A stretch of DNA of 38,060 nucleotides from Candidatus Omnitrophota bacterium (GTDB lineage: Bacteria; Omnitrophota; Gorgyraeia; Gygaellales; Profunditerraquicolaceae), in the NCBI GenBank assembly GCA_028713155.1, contig JAQTPA010000012.1, forward strand, positions 1 through 38,060, given 5' to 3'. The notes beneath the pieces are model-generated. The model saw only the letters and a list, made by a program, of their open reading frames with translations, was not told the DNA's origin and did not search any database. Position numbers and translations under genes: made by a program. Position 1 is the stretch's first letter. Each line of letters opens with the position of its first letter. Below, piece by piece: positions 13,622-23,504 of the stretch.

Positions 13622-14032
13622 TTACTGGGCTACAGGGGCCTGGAGGCCAGCAGCCTCGGCCTTTTCTAAACTTACGCTCATGGCGGTATTTTTACCAGCG
13701 CCGGATATATAATCAATACTTACGGAATCTTTTACCTGTATCTCTTCCAAAGACCTAACATTCTCGTAGCTGGTCAGATTATCCACGGTTATCAGCAACT
13801 CCTTCTCTTCATCCGTATCGTAATCCAGGTATTTTAGCGCAAGTGTTTTATTTTGTGTATCTACGCTGGTTACCTCGCCCCACACCCATTGCGTATCGGA
13901 TTCATTTTTTTCCTGCGGGGCTGCCAAGGAAGGCTCCTTAGCTTTCGGCTCATCCTGGCTTAAGGCTAAACCCGTATTTAACAGAACGCCTAAGCCTATA
14001 ATCCCTAAGATTGTGGCTATCCTTCTTTTCAT
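13622..14032 (-). CDS. Secreted protein of unknown function
   Basis: The track starts at 14209, but M60 of that frame (ATG at 14030-14032) has a GGAGGATGCTTG ribosome-binding site, a strong promoter just upstream, and gives a clean signal peptide (MKRRIATILGIIGLGVLLNT, cut near LALS). The mature 110 aa have a charged linker and then a beta-rich domain (WVWGEVTSVDTQNKTLALKY) that could be an OB-like barrel similar to DUF5666-type proteins. It is probably periplasmic. It is first in the run leading to the CsgG-like lipoprotein. Function unknown. Confidence 0.8.
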   Translation of the reverse strand: MKRRIATILGIIGLGVLLNTGLALSQDEPKAKEPSLAAPQEKNESDTQWVWGEVTSVDTQNKTLALKYLDYDTDEEKELLITVDNLTSYENVRSLEEIQVKDSVSIDYISGAGKNTAMSVSLEKAEAAGLQAPVAQ

Positions 14033-14057
14033 CAAGCATCCTCCCTGAGCAAAAATT

Positions 14058-14086
14058 ATTTTACCACGAGCACCCTTCCCTGTCAA
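14058..14086 (-). promoter_or_regulatory. Strong promoter of the secreted-protein unit
   Basis: On the minus strand TTGACA (14081-14086), 17 nt, TAAAAT (14058-14063), with a 25-nt leader carrying GGAGG. It probably drives the whole run down to the arginase-fold gene. Confidence 0.8.
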
Positions 14087-14115
14087 GCCAGCCAAAGAAA
14101 GGCTTAAGTGGTTAT

Positions 14116-14682
14116 TTATAAAATCTCTGCTGCGCGGCCTTTGAACCTCGGATAAATGAAAGTTACGGCTATAACTTTTAATAAATCTCCGGGGATAAAC
14201 GGAAGGCAACCGATAGCCAGCGCCTTGGTTAAAGATATGCCCAGAGTAACTTTAAGCCAGACAGACCCGCTTAACAAAATAATCATACTCCCTACGTAAA
14301 AGATTAGGAATAACGATCCTAAATTACCCTTTGCGCGTTTTAGAGATTCGGATACAAAAAGAGTAGCCAGGATAAACCCAAACAGGTAGCCGGCTGTCGG
14401 AGAGGCAAAATAGCTTAAGCCGCCGGAGGCGTTGGCAAATATGGGCAAACCTAACGCCCCTAATAATACGTAACTTAACTGCGCGGTTAGGCCCAATCGC
14501 CTGCCAAGCAACCCTGCGGATAACAAAACAAAGAATGTCTGCAGGGTTAAGGGTACCGGTGTAAACGGTAAAGGTATGCGCACAAACGCCCCGAGGCTGA
14601 CAAAGATTACCGAAAAGAATACAGCAACTAACCTGCAGAGCTGCCTATTGGTGATTAACTCTCTTTTTAATATGGCTTCCAC
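14116..14682 (-). CDS. bioY: Biotin transporter BioY (S component)
   Basis: A 188-aa membrane protein with six hydrophobic segments. It shows the BioY signature region GALGLPIFANASGGLSYFAS followed by SPTAGYLFGF (about residues 77-107). BioY captures biotin in the membrane, alone or with an energy-coupling (ECF) module; no ECF genes are in the window. The start is GTG (14680-14682), with GGGAG five bases upstream. It has its own promoter and appears monocistronic. No BirA-type operator is apparent. Confidence 0.92.
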   Translation of the reverse strand: MEAILKRELITNRQLCRLVAVFFSVIFVSLGAFVRIPLPFTPVPLTLQTFFVLLSAGLLGRRLGLTAQLSYVLLGALGLPIFANASGGLSYFASPTAGYLFGFILATLFVSESLKRAKGNLGSLFLIFYVGSMIILLSGSVWLKVTLGISLTKALAIGCLPFIPGDLLKVIAVTFIYPRFKGRAAEIL

Positions 14683-14711
14683 TTTTACTCCCTTCCTGTC
14701 GATATAAAATA

Positions 14712-14740
14712 ATTATACCTGAAAATATGCCGCTAGTAAA
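14712..14740 (-). promoter_or_regulatory. Promoter of bioY
   Basis: On the minus strand TTTACT (14735-14740), 17 nt, TATAAT (14712-14717), 29 nt before the GTG start. Confidence 0.65.
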
Positions 14741-14749
14741 GATAATAAG

Positions 14750-14788
14750 AAGGGCTGATTCTCCCTTTTAATCCCAGAACCAGCCCTT
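14750..14788 (-). terminator. Weak terminator-like hairpin after the small membrane protein gene
   Basis: AAGGGCTG (14750-14757) pairs with CAGCCCTT (14781-14788) across a 23-nt loop; the minus strand continues TCTTATTATCTTT. The loop is large and the T tract broken. Confidence 0.4.
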
Positions 14789-14809
14789 GCCTTTTGAGTT
14801 AATTTCCGT

Positions 14810-15010
14810 TTATTCTTTGGCTATAGCCAGGGTAATTACCCCTGCCAGAATTAAGAACAAACCGATGCACCCCTGGACTACCATTAACAACGAGACCCAC
14901 CATTTTAAGATCGCCGCAGCACCCAGGCCTAAAAAGATTAACCCTAAAATAACCTTAAAAAAAGTAGCCAGTATTTTCTTAGAACCGTTTCTCTTGGTCT
15001 CTTCTCCCAT
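14810..15010 (-). CDS. Small membrane protein of unknown function
   Basis: A 66-aa protein with a charged N-terminus (MGEETKRNGSKK) and two hydrophobic helices (about 16-36 and 40-62) that form a hairpin. GTTAAAAGGAGGTG before the ATG is a strong ribosome-binding site. It begins 14 nt after the LpxL-like stop, so the two are probably cotranscribed from the promoter at about 15.96 kb. It resembles generic DUF small membrane proteins; I cannot assign a role. Confidence 0.75.
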   Translation of the reverse strand: MGEETKRNGSKKILATFFKVILGLIFLGLGAAAILKWWVSLLMVVQGCIGLFLILAGVITLAIAKE

Positions 15011-15024
15011 TTACGCACCTCCTT

Positions 15025-15936
15025 TTAACTTGGTCGGCTCTTCCATCTGCGGTGGATCCAACCCCACTCCGCAGGATATTTACGGATATACTTCTCTATG
15101 ATATCGGTTAATTTCTGGATATTTATAAGCACGGTATCTTGCGCGTCCTTGCCTTCTTCCAGTTCCAATGCCGGCTCAAAAATTATCTTATGCGTATCTC
15201 CGGGCTGCCGGATAATAAAACAAGGTAAAAGTGCCGCCCCGGTTCGCCGGGTAAGGACTATCGGCCCTGCGGCAGTAGCCGCTTTTTTACCAAAAAAGTT
15301 AACGAATATTCCGCCGGTCCCGAAATTCTGGTCAATAGGAATAAAAATCAGTTCATTATTGCGTAACGCCTGTATTGTGTTATCCACGCAGGCCTTACGC
15401 GGCTGGCTGTAAATAGTCTTAACCCCGAATTTATCGCGTGTTTCCAAAAAAATCTTTTCCATACGCGCATCATGCATCGGTTTCATAATCCCGCCGGCCT
15501 TATAGCCTTCCATAGCGAGCCTGGCCAATAAAAGAGGGAAATTCCCGAAATGCGCGCTGACTAAAATCACTCCGCAGCCTTTGGCTAAAGCCCGGTCTAA
15601 ATTCTCTCTACCTTCCAGCTTAACGCGCCCTTTAACCTTAAACGGCTTATTCATAAAGAAGACCAACTCCACCCCGGACTTAGCCATGAAGATGAAGCAA
15701 TCTCTGGCAATCTGTTCTATTTGAACCTTGGTTTTTTCTTTACCGAAAGCAATATTTAAGCTTTCTATGGCCAGCTTTCTATGTTTAGAGGCAAAACAAT
15801 AGGCCAGAAAACCCATCCCCCTGGCAAACCGGTAGACAAAACTCGCCGGGAGACACCTGATTATCAAAGAACCCATGGCTAACCCCAGCCAGCTAAAGAA
15901 CCGAGAGGTACTTTTACGTATTTTTTTAAAATCCAT
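15025..15936 (-). CDS. Lipid A biosynthesis (LpxL/HtrB-family) lauroyl-type acyltransferase
   Basis: A 303-aa protein with an N-terminal membrane helix and the acyltransferase core from about residue 105. The catalytic histidine is in SAHFGNFPLL (H129). In E. coli LpxL the motif is HX4E; here the sixth residue is Pro instead of Glu/Asp, a variant I believe is common in the distant LpxL-like group. PIDQNFGTGGIFVNFFG (about 208-224) is the second conserved block. The family adds a secondary acyl chain to lipid A at the inner membrane. It has its own promoter. The altered acidic residue leaves some doubt about the exact acceptor. Confidence 0.85.
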   Translation of the reverse strand: MDFKKIRKSTSRFFSWLGLAMGSLIIRCLPASFVYRFARGMGFLAYCFASKHRKLAIESLNIAFGKEKTKVQIEQIARDCFIFMAKSGVELVFFMNKPFKVKGRVKLEGRENLDRALAKGCGVILVSAHFGNFPLLLARLAMEGYKAGGIMKPMHDARMEKIFLETRDKFGVKTIYSQPRKACVDNTIQALRNNELIFIPIDQNFGTGGIFVNFFGKKAATAAGPIVLTRRTGAALLPCFIIRQPGDTHKIIFEPALELEEGKDAQDTVLINIQKLTDIIEKYIRKYPAEWGWIHRRWKSRPS

Positions 15937-15953
15937 ATTTCCTTATCCGATTA

Positions 15954-15981
15954 ATTATACCAACCTACCTCAGGATTACAA
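15954..15981 (-). promoter_or_regulatory. Promoter of the LpxL-like gene
   Basis: On the minus strand TTGTAA (15976-15981), 16 nt, TATAAT (15954-15959), 17 nt before the ATG. AAGGAAAT is the ribosome-binding site. Confidence 0.65.
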
Positions 15982-15988
15982 TAAAAAA

Positions 15989-16474
15989 TTATAACTTATA
16001 TCCGATTTTTCGCAAGAAATCTTTACGCCAGGCTATATCGCTTTCATTTTCAATCCCCTTGGGGCTTACTCCGTCGATTACCCCTAAGATTCCAGCGCCC
16101 TCCTCTGTCCGGGCTACGATGACCTTTACGGGATTAGCCGTAGCGCAGTATATATTGCATACCTCGGGGATATTTTTTATGGCATTCAGGACATTGATGG
16201 GAAAAGCATTGCGGATAAAGATGATAAAGCTGTGGCCTGCGCCGATTTCCAGGCTAGTGCTGGCGGAGAGTGACCTTAACTCTGCGTCATTGCCCTCAAC
16301 CCTTACCTTACAGGCGCCACTGGATTCAACAAAAGCCAATCCGAATTTTATGCCCGGGACATTATTCATCAATGTTTCGTATAAATCTTCAACTGTTTTA
16401 ATAAAATGGCTCTGGCCCAGTATTAAATTTACCTCCGCGGGCTTATTCACCTCGATTAATTTAAGCTCTAGCAT
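15989..16474 (-). CDS. Adenosine-specific kinase family protein (PF04008-like)
   Basis: A 161-aa protein recognised from whole-length pattern: LILGQSHFIKTVEDLYE at the start, GIKFGLAFVESSG, IYCATANPVKVIVARTE, and GVIDGVSPKGIENE near the end. A member from Pyrobaculum was reported to bind or phosphorylate adenosine; the bacterial role is not known to me. It is an all-in-one small cytoplasmic domain. AAAAAGGAGGTAATT before ATG is a strong ribosome-binding site, and it is the last gene of the secA-lnt-PIG-L run. Confidence 0.82.
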   Translation of the reverse strand: MLELKLIEVNKPAEVNLILGQSHFIKTVEDLYETLMNNVPGIKFGLAFVESSGACKVRVEGNDAELRSLSASTSLEIGAGHSFIIFIRNAFPINVLNAIKNIPEVCNIYCATANPVKVIVARTEEGAGILGVIDGVSPKGIENESDIAWRKDFLRKIGYKL

Positions 16475-16487
16475 AATTACCTCCTTT

Positions 16488-17879
16488 TTATTTTATGATA
16501 ATCTTCCTGAAACCCGTGGCATCTGCCGGTAATTTTCCTGCGTAGGCCTTGGCCGAAAGGAGGATAAAATCGGGGTTTCCCAGCATATTAAGTGGTACGC
16601 GTAAAATTAATTCCCGAGGATGTAAATCCAAACGCAGGAGCGCTCCGTTAAGGCGCTTTCTGCCGTCATAGACCCTGAATCTGGTGTGCCGGGTGACTAT
16701 GCGTATCTTGGGCATAGAGGCAAATGGCGCTTTATTACTAAACCCGAAAATATAAAACACTACACTAAAAGTATGGTTCAATTCTTCATTTTTGGCAACG
16801 CGGATAAACAGGTGGCTGTCCAGAATAGCGCAACTTACTTCTTCCTGGCTTTGGGGGAGCTTATTATTGGCGGGAGCCCCTTTTTCCGATACGGCAAACA
16901 TTTTGGAGAAAGCTAAGAATTCCGCCACGCGCTCTTTTAAAGAAGCCTGCCTGTTTAATTCTATTTCGGGATAATCCCCGAATAACTCATTCTGACGCGC
17001 AAACGATAAAAGATAAGAAGCGCTTGTTCTGGTCTGGCTCTTAGAACAAAGTATAGCCTGATGCTTACGTTCCAGCTGTTCCGGAGTTAAAGTGACCCTT
17101 AACCATTTAATCTGAGAATCCCTAAAATTCTGCGGCGGCTCTAAACTTATCCCTGGATGGTAATTCCTTGGCCGAGGCCAGCCTAACCAATGGATAAGAT
17201 AGGGGTATACTTTGACTTTAGCTATCTGCCCGCCTAAATCACACAGGGCTACCTGGAGAAATAAATACAGCGCCCGGTGGTCCACATTTACATCGGCAGG
17301 ATGCGAAACAAAAATTTTTGTCGGTTTATAATCAAGGATTACTTTTTTCAGGTCATCCAGGATACTTTCACCCACATAAGGCGCACCGAAAGAAAAATCA
17401 GTTTTGTAAGGTACCCGGGATATGCGTGTAAGTAAGCTGCGAAATGGTTTTTTTGCCTTCCAATACCGGCTGAATATCGTAAATGTCCCGTTATCAGGAT
17501 AACCTAAAAATGTAAGCTTATCCTGGCCCAGGCCCAGCAGCCTCATCGCTTCAATTGCTTCCTGGCGGCGCACCAGGCCCATATGTATAAACTCCGAGCG
17601 CCTAAAGGTAAGCCTTTTTTCATATACGATAAAAGCAAACTGGTTATGGTCACCGTTAGTCAGGTAAACAATCCTCACTTCTGAGCCTGCTTTGAGCGCC
17701 TGCTGGATGACTCCCGCGCAACCTATAGTTTCATCATCAGGATGCGGGGCAAGTATAAGGATACGGTCACTTTTCTTAATTGCCTCAATTTCTCCGACGT
17801 CTTGGGCCAACGCTACGGAGGCATACCGCCCGAGAACAATTAAGAAAAATAAGACTAGAATAAACGGCCTTACGAACAT
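16488..17879 (-). CDS. Secreted PIG-L-family deacetylase with C-terminal extension
   Basis: A 463-aa protein. An N-terminal signal peptide (cut near ALAQ, residue 25) is followed by the PIG-L/LmbE domain: APHPDDETIGCAG (zinc ligands H46, D49) and VSHPADVNVDHRAL with the third histidine. The family removes N-acetyl groups from sugar substrates. After about residue 280 there is a further 180 residues, mostly beta, ending in a region that resembles a carbohydrate-binding or beta-sandwich domain (LRLDLHPRELILRVPLNMLG). Signal and placement after lnt suggest action in the periplasm on an envelope glycan. No Shine-Dalgarno; it is probably coupled to lnt. Confidence 0.87.
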   Translation of the reverse strand: MFVRPFILVLFFLIVLGRYASVALAQDVGEIEAIKKSDRILILAPHPDDETIGCAGVIQQALKAGSEVRIVYLTNGDHNQFAFIVYEKRLTFRRSEFIHMGLVRRQEAIEAMRLLGLGQDKLTFLGYPDNGTFTIFSRYWKAKKPFRSLLTRISRVPYKTDFSFGAPYVGESILDDLKKVILDYKPTKIFVSHPADVNVDHRALYLFLQVALCDLGGQIAKVKVYPYLIHWLGWPRPRNYHPGISLEPPQNFRDSQIKWLRVTLTPEQLERKHQAILCSKSQTRTSASYLLSFARQNELFGDYPEIELNRQASLKERVAEFLAFSKMFAVSEKGAPANNKLPQSQEEVSCAILDSHLFIRVAKNEELNHTFSVVFYIFGFSNKAPFASMPKIRIVTRHTRFRVYDGRKRLNGALLRLDLHPRELILRVPLNMLGNPDFILLSAKAYAGKLPADATGFRKIIIK

Positions 17880-17887
17880 ATTTTAAT

Positions 17888-19465
17888 CTAACGCATCCTT
17901 TCTGGCCGGCTACGCTTAAATACCGCGATATATAAAAGAAATAATAAACAGCTGGGGATCAGAAGATCTCCGTAACGCCCGTAAAATGAAAACTGTCTGC
18001 GGATAAGCATATCCCCGGTTTTATATCCTGAGGTAAACGCCGCTTTTCCTTCTCTATCGATCAGAAAAACAGCTTTGCCGGCCGGGTCGATAAAACCGGA
18101 TACGCCGGTATTTGCCGCGCGTACTAAATGCACCCTGTTCTCTACCGCCCGAAAGACTGACGCGGCCAGATGCTGGTAGGCCTCGGAGGTCCTGCCAAAC
18201 CAGGCATCATTGGTAATATTAACCAGAAAATCCGCCCCCCGGTTGACAAAACCTCTGGCTAACTCCGGAAAGATATCCTCAAAACAGATTAATACGCCGA
18301 ATTGATACGACCTGCCCAATCCAGGAGCGGAATTTTTTAAATCCTGATGTCTAATATTGAACAAGGTGTATTTTTTACCACGGCTAATATCGCCGATAGG
18401 AGCAATTGTCTCTAAAAAACTAAAGGTACCCCTGAAGGGGATATATTCACCGAACGGAACAAGATGGAGCTTGTCGTACCTCCCCTGTAATTCACCCTCT
18501 TTGGATAATAGCAGCGCACTGTTATAATAAAGACCATCACGGTTAGTAACTGCGCCAAAAATCAGAGACCTGCCTATTGTTTTGGCCCAGCTGACCAGCC
18601 TGGCATAATATAAGGGCTCTTCTTCCAGTACAACCGGCAGGCTGGCTTCCGGCCAGATAATTAAATCCGGGGTATCTTTAAGCGAGGCGGAAGTTAAGTT
18701 AAAATACCTGTTCATTACAAATTCCCTGGCGCTTGCCTCCCACTTCAACGCCTGGGGGATATTCCCCTGAATAACCGAAGCCCTGAGCAGCCCTTGCGTT
18801 GTTGTAACGGTGTTTACAGATGCTAGACGAATATAACCGTAAGACAAAATTAAAGAAAAAAGTAAAATCACTGAAATTGTAATTATCTTTAACCGTCCCC
18901 ATAGCCTTGTCTTTAGCGACCAGATTATTTCGATAATTACCACATTCACCAGCATAATCAAAAACGAGACTCCCCAGATTCCGGTAATATCTGCGATTTG
19001 GATTACCGGTAGATTAAGATACTGGGAATAGCCTAAAAGCGCCCAGGGAAATCCGCTCAACAGACGGCTGCGGCTATATTCGAGCAAAACCCAAACCGAA
19101 GGGATAAATAACAGGATAAAGGCTCGCGAATGCCTGGTGTAAGGCCGGATAATCAAACCGAATATGGCAAAGTATAAAGCCAGGTATAAGATCAATAGGA
19201 TCGTTCCGATTAAAGTAACGTTAACCAGCCAATAAACAGTGCCTAGCCAGAAGACTATCCCTGTAATAAAGAATAAAAAAAAAGTTTGCCTTAGGGACTT
19301 ATTGTTCAGGGTAAGAAAAAGCGGGACAAAGGCAAACCAGGAAAAAATCCACAATTTACCATTGCTAAACGCCAGCGTCAACAATGCGCCGGACAAGATG
19401 CTATTAAGAATGCCCGCTGATAGCTGAAGACTGACAACTGAAGACTGGCTTACCTTCCGCAACAT
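17888..19465 (-). CDS. lnt: Apolipoprotein N-acyltransferase
   Basis: A 525-aa inner-membrane protein with six to seven N-terminal hydrophobic segments, a nitrilase-like catalytic domain from about 225 to 490, and a final membrane helix. The triad is visible as Glu in WPEASLP, Lys in [13 protein letters not shown] and Cys in [12 protein letters not shown]. Lnt adds the third acyl chain to lipoproteins. The first 16 bases overlap the secA 3' end, and the first 16 codons come from a short tandem repeat (separate entry), so the functional start could lie further in. Expression of lipoproteins such as LptE and the CsgG-like protein makes it an expected gene. Confidence 0.95.
   Translation of the reverse strand: MLRKVSQSSVVSLQLSAGILNSILSGALLTLAFSNGKLWIFSWFAFVPLFLTLNNKSLRQTFFLFFITGIVFWLGTVYWLVNVTLIGTILLILYLALYFAIFGLIIRPYTRHSRAFILLFIPSVWVLLEYSRSRLLSGFPWALLGYSQYLNLPVIQIADITGIWGVSFLIMLVNVVIIEIIWSLKTRLWGRLKIITISVILLFSLILSYGYIRLASVNTVTTTQGLLRASVIQGNIPQALKWEASAREFVMNRYFNLTSASLKDTPDLIIWPEASLPVVLEEEPLYYARLVSWAKTIGRSLIFGAVTNRDGLYYNSALLLSKEGELQGRYDKLHLVPFGEYIPFRGTFSFLETIAPIGDISRGKKYTLFNIRHQDLKNSAPGLGRSYQFGVLICFEDIFPELARGFVNRGADFLVNITNDAWFGRTSEAYQHLAASVFRAVENRVHLVRAANTGVSGFIDPAGKAVFLIDREGKAAFTSGYKTGDMLIRRQFSFYGRYGDLLIPSCLLFLLYIAVFKRSRPERMR
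19416..19447. repeat. Short tandem repeat at the secA-lnt junction
   Basis: On the minus strand CAGTCTTCAG occurs twice, 14 bp apart (CAGTCTTCAGTTGT then CAGTCTTCAGCTAT), followed by CAGC. It lies at the N-terminus of Lnt and gives the low-complexity [13 protein letters not shown]. This motif resembles intergenic CTGAAGACTGACAACTG-type repeats. Confidence 0.6.
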
Positions 19466-22377
19466 TTTTTATATTTTTTGCCGGAACCGCACGGACAAGG
19501 GTCATTCCGGCCGACTTTAGGGTGGGGTAATCTCACTGGTTTGGGAAGGATTATATCTTCTGCCCCAGAAAAGCCTTCGCCGTTAACCTGCTCGGCCGGG
19601 CCGTCTAGTTTTGTAATTTCAGGATGAGTCAGTTCCTGATGCACGGAACTAAAAACCCCGCTGAACCTTTCGGGGTGGGCTGCCTGTAACTTGAAAATCG
19701 CTTCCACCGACTCCTCTTCAATGGAGGCAACCATTTGCGTAAACATCCCAAAAGCCTCGCGTTTATATTCCACTAACGGATCGCGCTGGCCATAGGCGCG
19801 CAGGCCTATACCTTCCCGCAGGCTATCCATGGCGTACAAATGGTCTTTCCATTTGGCATCAATGATCTGTAAAAATACCATACGTTCCAAATTCCGCATT
19901 AAATCCGCACCGATAGACTTCTCTTTATCCGCATAAAGCCCGGCGATTTGGGTAAATAATTCTTCCTGTAAGTTCATACCGGGCGGATTATCAATTTTAT
20001 CCGGCGCAAGCTCTAAGCCGAACTTGGATTTTACTGCCGTAACCAGGCCTTGCGTATCTGGCTCGCTACCGGAAGAATTCTCCGGGAAATACATACTGAC
20101 CAGGTTACCGGCAATAGCCTCCACTATTTCCAATACCCTTTCCTTAAGGGATATACCTTCCAGAATCTGATGGCGTTGGCCGTAGATTATTTCTCTCTGT
20201 TTATTCATTACATTATCGTATTCCAGGAGCTGTTTTCTGATTTCAAAGTTATGCTGCTCTACGCGCCTCTGGGCAATTTCAATCGAGCGGCTTACCCAGG
20301 GATGCTCGATAACCTGGCCTTCTTCCAGGCCTAATTTTTCCATAATCCCGATGAGCCGCTCAGAGCCGAACAGCCGCATCAAATCATCAGCTAAAGAAAC
20401 GTAAAACCTGGAGGAGCCCGGGTCGCCCTGGCGTCCGGAGCGGCCACGCAGCTGATTATCAATCCTGCGCGCTTCATGCCGCTCAGTACCCAAAACGTGC
20501 AGGCCGTCCAACTCTACTACTTTCTGATGCTCGGCTTCAGTCTCCTGTTTATACTTATCCAATAACTCCTTATATTCTTTCTGATAATCCGGGTTATCGG
20601 ATTTAAGCTTTTGCCTGGCTACGTTTTTAGCCATAAATTCCGGGTTTCCGCCTAATAGAATATCTGTTCCGCGGCCGGCCATATTGGTAGCAATGGTTAC
20701 GGCTTTAAACCTTCCGGCCTGAGCGACAATCTGCGCCTCTAACTCATGGTATTTGGCATTAAGTACCTGATGTGGTATGCCGCGACGCTTAAGCATCTCC
20801 GAGAGATGCTCGGATCTATCTATTGAAATAGTGCCCACTAAAACCGGCCGGCCTGAATTATAAAGCCCAGCAATTTCCTCCACTACCGCTTCGAACTTTT
20901 CTTTTTCGGTCTTATAAATCCGGTCGGCGTAATTTGCGCGGATAAGCGGCTTATTCGTGGGTATGACTACGACATCCAGTTGGTATATATTCTTAAACTC
21001 ATTCGCTTCGGTAAAAGCCGTTCCGGTCATCCCGGCTAGCTTTTCATACATGCGAAAATAATTCTGGAAGGTCACTGTGGCCAGGGTCTGGTTCTCGCGC
21101 TCGATCTTCATCCCTTCTTTTGCCTCTACCGCCTGATGCAGGCCGTCTGACCAGCGCCTGCCCGGCATCATGCGGCCGGTGAATTCATCAACGATAATGA
21201 CTTCGCCGTCTTTAACCACATAATCTACATCCCGCTCGTAAAATTCTTTGGCCCGCAGGGCGGCGATGGTATGATGGCGGTATTCTATGGTTTCGATATT
21301 ATGCAGGCTCTCCACTCCCCAAAGACCGGCGGCCTTAGTTTCGCCGTTATCGGTAAGAGCGATAGTCTGGGCTTTTTCATCCGCAACATAATCAAAGCCC
21401 TTGCCCAGGTCCACACCCTTATACTTTGCGTCTATCTCATCTTTTTCCGTGACGCGCCTGCCGGAAAGTTGGTCAGCTATTTTTTTAGCGGTAAAATATT
21501 TTCCGGTAGATTCCTCGGCTGCGCCGCTGATAATCAACGGGGTACGCGCTTCATCAATCAATATTGAATCTACCTCGTCAACGATAGCGTAATAAAACGG
21601 CCTCTGCACCAGGTCTTCCAGGGAATACTTCATGTTATCGCGCAGGTAATCAAACCCAAATTCGTTATTCGTCCCGTAGGTAATATCGCAGGAATAAGCG
21701 AGCTTTCGCTCTTGGTCGGACATCTCGTGCTGGATAACTCCGACGGATAAGCCTAAAAATTCATATACCGGCCCCATCCACTCGCTATCGCGCCGGGCAA
21801 GATAATCGTTTACCGTAACCACGTGCACCCCGCAGCCTCTAAGTGCATTCAGATATGCCGGGAGAGTAGCAACGAGAGTCTTCCCTTCACCGGTAGACAT
21901 CTCGGCGATCCTTCCTTCATGTAAAATAATGCCTCCGGCAATCTGGGAATCAAAATGGCGCAGGCCAATAGTCCTTTTGGCCGCTTCCCGCACTACCGCG
22001 AATGCCTCCGGCAGAATATCTGCAAAAATCCGGTTGCGCGAAAATTTTAATTTCTCTTTCAGCTTCTCTTTCTCTTCCGGTATAGCCACAGAAAGCATTG
22101 CTGCTTCCAACTCCTGCAGTTCCTGCGCATAAGCTTTAGTTTTCTTAAAGATATGCTCCTTAAATTCCAAGTTCTTCTCTCTCAACTGGGCGTCGGAAAA
22201 AACGCTAATCTTAGGCTCAAAGGCATTCACCGCATAGACTATATTGCTCACCTCGGCCATCTTATTCATCGACGGCTGCGGCATCTCTTCGTGCAAGAAG
22301 ATATTTACGCCCGGGGTTTTACGCTTAATCTGGCTTTGCTTAGCCTTAAGAATAGATTTTTTAATGAATTTTAACAT
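19450..22377 (-). CDS. secA: Protein translocase ATPase SecA
   Basis: 975 aa when started at M22 of the track frame (ATG at 22375-22377). That start gives the family's usual opening ([14 protein letters not shown]) and lies 5 nt after the prfB stop; the longer frame runs into prfB. Motifs: Walker A MSTGEGKT, Walker [18 protein letters not shown], the second RecA domain with [24 protein letters not shown], and a C-terminal zinc-binding [13 protein letters not shown]. SecA drives preproteins through SecYEG. It is larger than the E. coli protein (901 aa), with the extra length in the first 80 and middle residues. Confidence 0.97.
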   Translation of the reverse strand: MLKFIKKSILKAKQSQIKRKTPGVNIFLHEEMPQPSMNKMAEVSNIVYAVNAFEPKISVFSDAQLREKNLEFKEHIFKKTKAYAQELQELEAAMLSVAIPEEKEKLKEKLKFSRNRIFADILPEAFAVVREAAKRTIGLRHFDSQIAGGIILHEGRIAEMSTGEGKTLVATLPAYLNALRGCGVHVVTVNDYLARRDSEWMGPVYEFLGLSVGVIQHEMSDQERKLAYSCDITYGTNNEFGFDYLRDNMKYSLEDLVQRPFYYAIVDEVDSILIDEARTPLIISGAAEESTGKYFTAKKIADQLSGRRVTEKDEIDAKYKGVDLGKGFDYVADEKAQTIALTDNGETKAAGLWGVESLHNIETIEYRHHTIAALRAKEFYERDVDYVVKDGEVIIVDEFTGRMMPGRRWSDGLHQAVEAKEGMKIERENQTLATVTFQNYFRMYEKLAGMTGTAFTEANEFKNIYQLDVVVIPTNKPLIRANYADRIYKTEKEKFEAVVEEIAGLYNSGRPVLVGTISIDRSEHLSEMLKRRGIPHQVLNAKYHELEAQIVAQAGRFKAVTIATNMAGRGTDILLGGNPEFMAKNVARQKLKSDNPDYQKEYKELLDKYKQETEAEHQKVVELDGLHVLGTERHEARRIDNQLRGRSGRQGDPGSSRFYVSLADDLMRLFGSERLIGIMEKLGLEEGQVIEHPWVSRSIEIAQRRVEQHNFEIRKQLLEYDNVMNKQREIIYGQRHQILEGISLKERVLEIVEAIAGNLVSMYFPENSSGSEPDTQGLVTAVKSKFGLELAPDKIDNPPGMNLQEELFTQIAGLYADKEKSIGADLMRNLERMVFLQIIDAKWKDHLYAMDSLREGIGLRAYGQRDPLVEYKREAFGMFTQMVASIEEESVEAIFKLQAAHPERFSGVFSSVHQELTHPEITKLDGPAEQVNGEGFSGAEDIILPKPVRLPHPKVGRNDPCPCGSGKKYKKCCGR

Positions 22378-22381
22378 TATT

Positions 22382-23486
22382 TTACTGCGCTTTTTTTTGA
22401 AGTTTAAGATGCGCCTCGATAAATTCATCCAGGCCGCCATCCATTACTTTAGCCACATCCCCGGTTTCATAATCCGTGCGGTGGTCTTTAACCATATTAT
22501 AAGGATGCATAACGTAAGAACGGATCTGACTGCCGAATTCTATTTTTTTCTTGCCTCCGGCATAAGCTTTGAGCATCTCTTCTTCCTTCCTGACCTTCTC
22601 CAACTCATAGATGCGCGCCTTTAAGATTTTTAGCGCTGTCTGTTTATTCTGATGCTGCGAACGCTCATTCTGGCACTGTGCCACCAGCCCGGTAGGAATA
22701 TGCGTAATCCTTACCGCCGAATCCGTGGTATTTACGCTCTGGCCGCCGGCGCCCTTGGAACGATATACATCAATACGCAGGTCTTTTTCTTCCAGCTTTA
22801 GATCAATGTCTTCCTGGACTTCAGGGATTATGTCTACTGAAGCAAAAGAGGTATGCCGGCGTTTATTGGCATCAAAAGGAGATATGCGCACTAACCGGTG
22901 TACCCCGCGCTCCTCTTTCAAGTAACCGTAGGCGTATTCTCCCTCCACTAAAACCGTAACATTCTTTATGCCCGCTTCTTCGCCGTAGAGTATATCCAGG
23001 GCTTTCACCTTCCAGCCGCGCTGTTCGGCAAAACGGGTATACATCCTAAAAAGCATCTCTACCCAATCGCAGGATTCCGTGCCTCCGGCGCCGGAATTAA
23101 TGCTAAGAATAGCGTTGTTCGGATCAAATTCTCCCGAAAGAAGGGTTTTAAATTCTAGCCTTCCTACCTCGCTTAAGAGGGAATCAATATTCTTATTTAA
23201 TTCCGAATATAGTGCGCTATCTTGGGCGTTAAGGATATCGGCGAGTTCCTGCAACTCCTGGTGTTTCTTGGCGGAAACCTCCCAAGGCTCAACCGTATTC
23301 TTCAATGTCTTTAACTGCCGGACGATCCTGGTAGATTTTTCGCTATCGTCCCAGAAACCGGGCTCGGACATCTGAGTGGATAAATCCGCGATAAGCTTCT
23401 TTTTATTATCAATGTCAAAGATAACCTCTTAGTTGCTCCAGGTTAAGCTGGATACTCCCGAGTTTGGATTTTAACTCATCTAGCAT
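22382..23486 (-). CDS. prfB: Peptide chain release factor 2 with programmed +1 frameshift
   Basis: The track shows only 329 aa from 23371. The true gene starts at ATG 23484-23486 (GGAG 5 nt upstream) and reads 23 aa, [20 protein letters not shown] then GYL, to a TGA at 23415-23417. A +1 shift there joins the main frame through [15 protein letters not shown] to MSEPGFWDD, giving 367 aa, the usual RF2 length. The main frame has the catalytic [18 protein letters not shown] (GGQ) motif. RF2 terminates at UGA and UAA. The gene lies directly ahead of secA. Confidence 0.96.
23414..23428 (-). promoter_or_regulatory. prfB +1 recoding site
   Basis: On the minus strand AGAGGT-TAT-CTT-TGA-C: a Shine-Dalgarno-like AGAGGT, the slippery CTT, and the UGA followed by C. 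It is nearly identical to the E. coli autoregulatory site (AGGGGGTATCTTTGAC). Low RF2 lets ribosomes pause at UGA and slip +1, producing more RF2. Confidence 0.95.
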
Positions 23487-23504
23487 CTTGTCTCCTTAAG
23501 TATT

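Noticed and set aside
14033-14209. 59-residue N-terminal extension of the secreted protein ORF
   Set aside because: It runs into bioY and across a strong promoter; the internal ATG has GGAGG and starts a signal peptide.
22378-22440. 21-residue extension of SecA
   Set aside because: It lies inside the prfB coding end; the M22 start gives the family's usual N-terminus.
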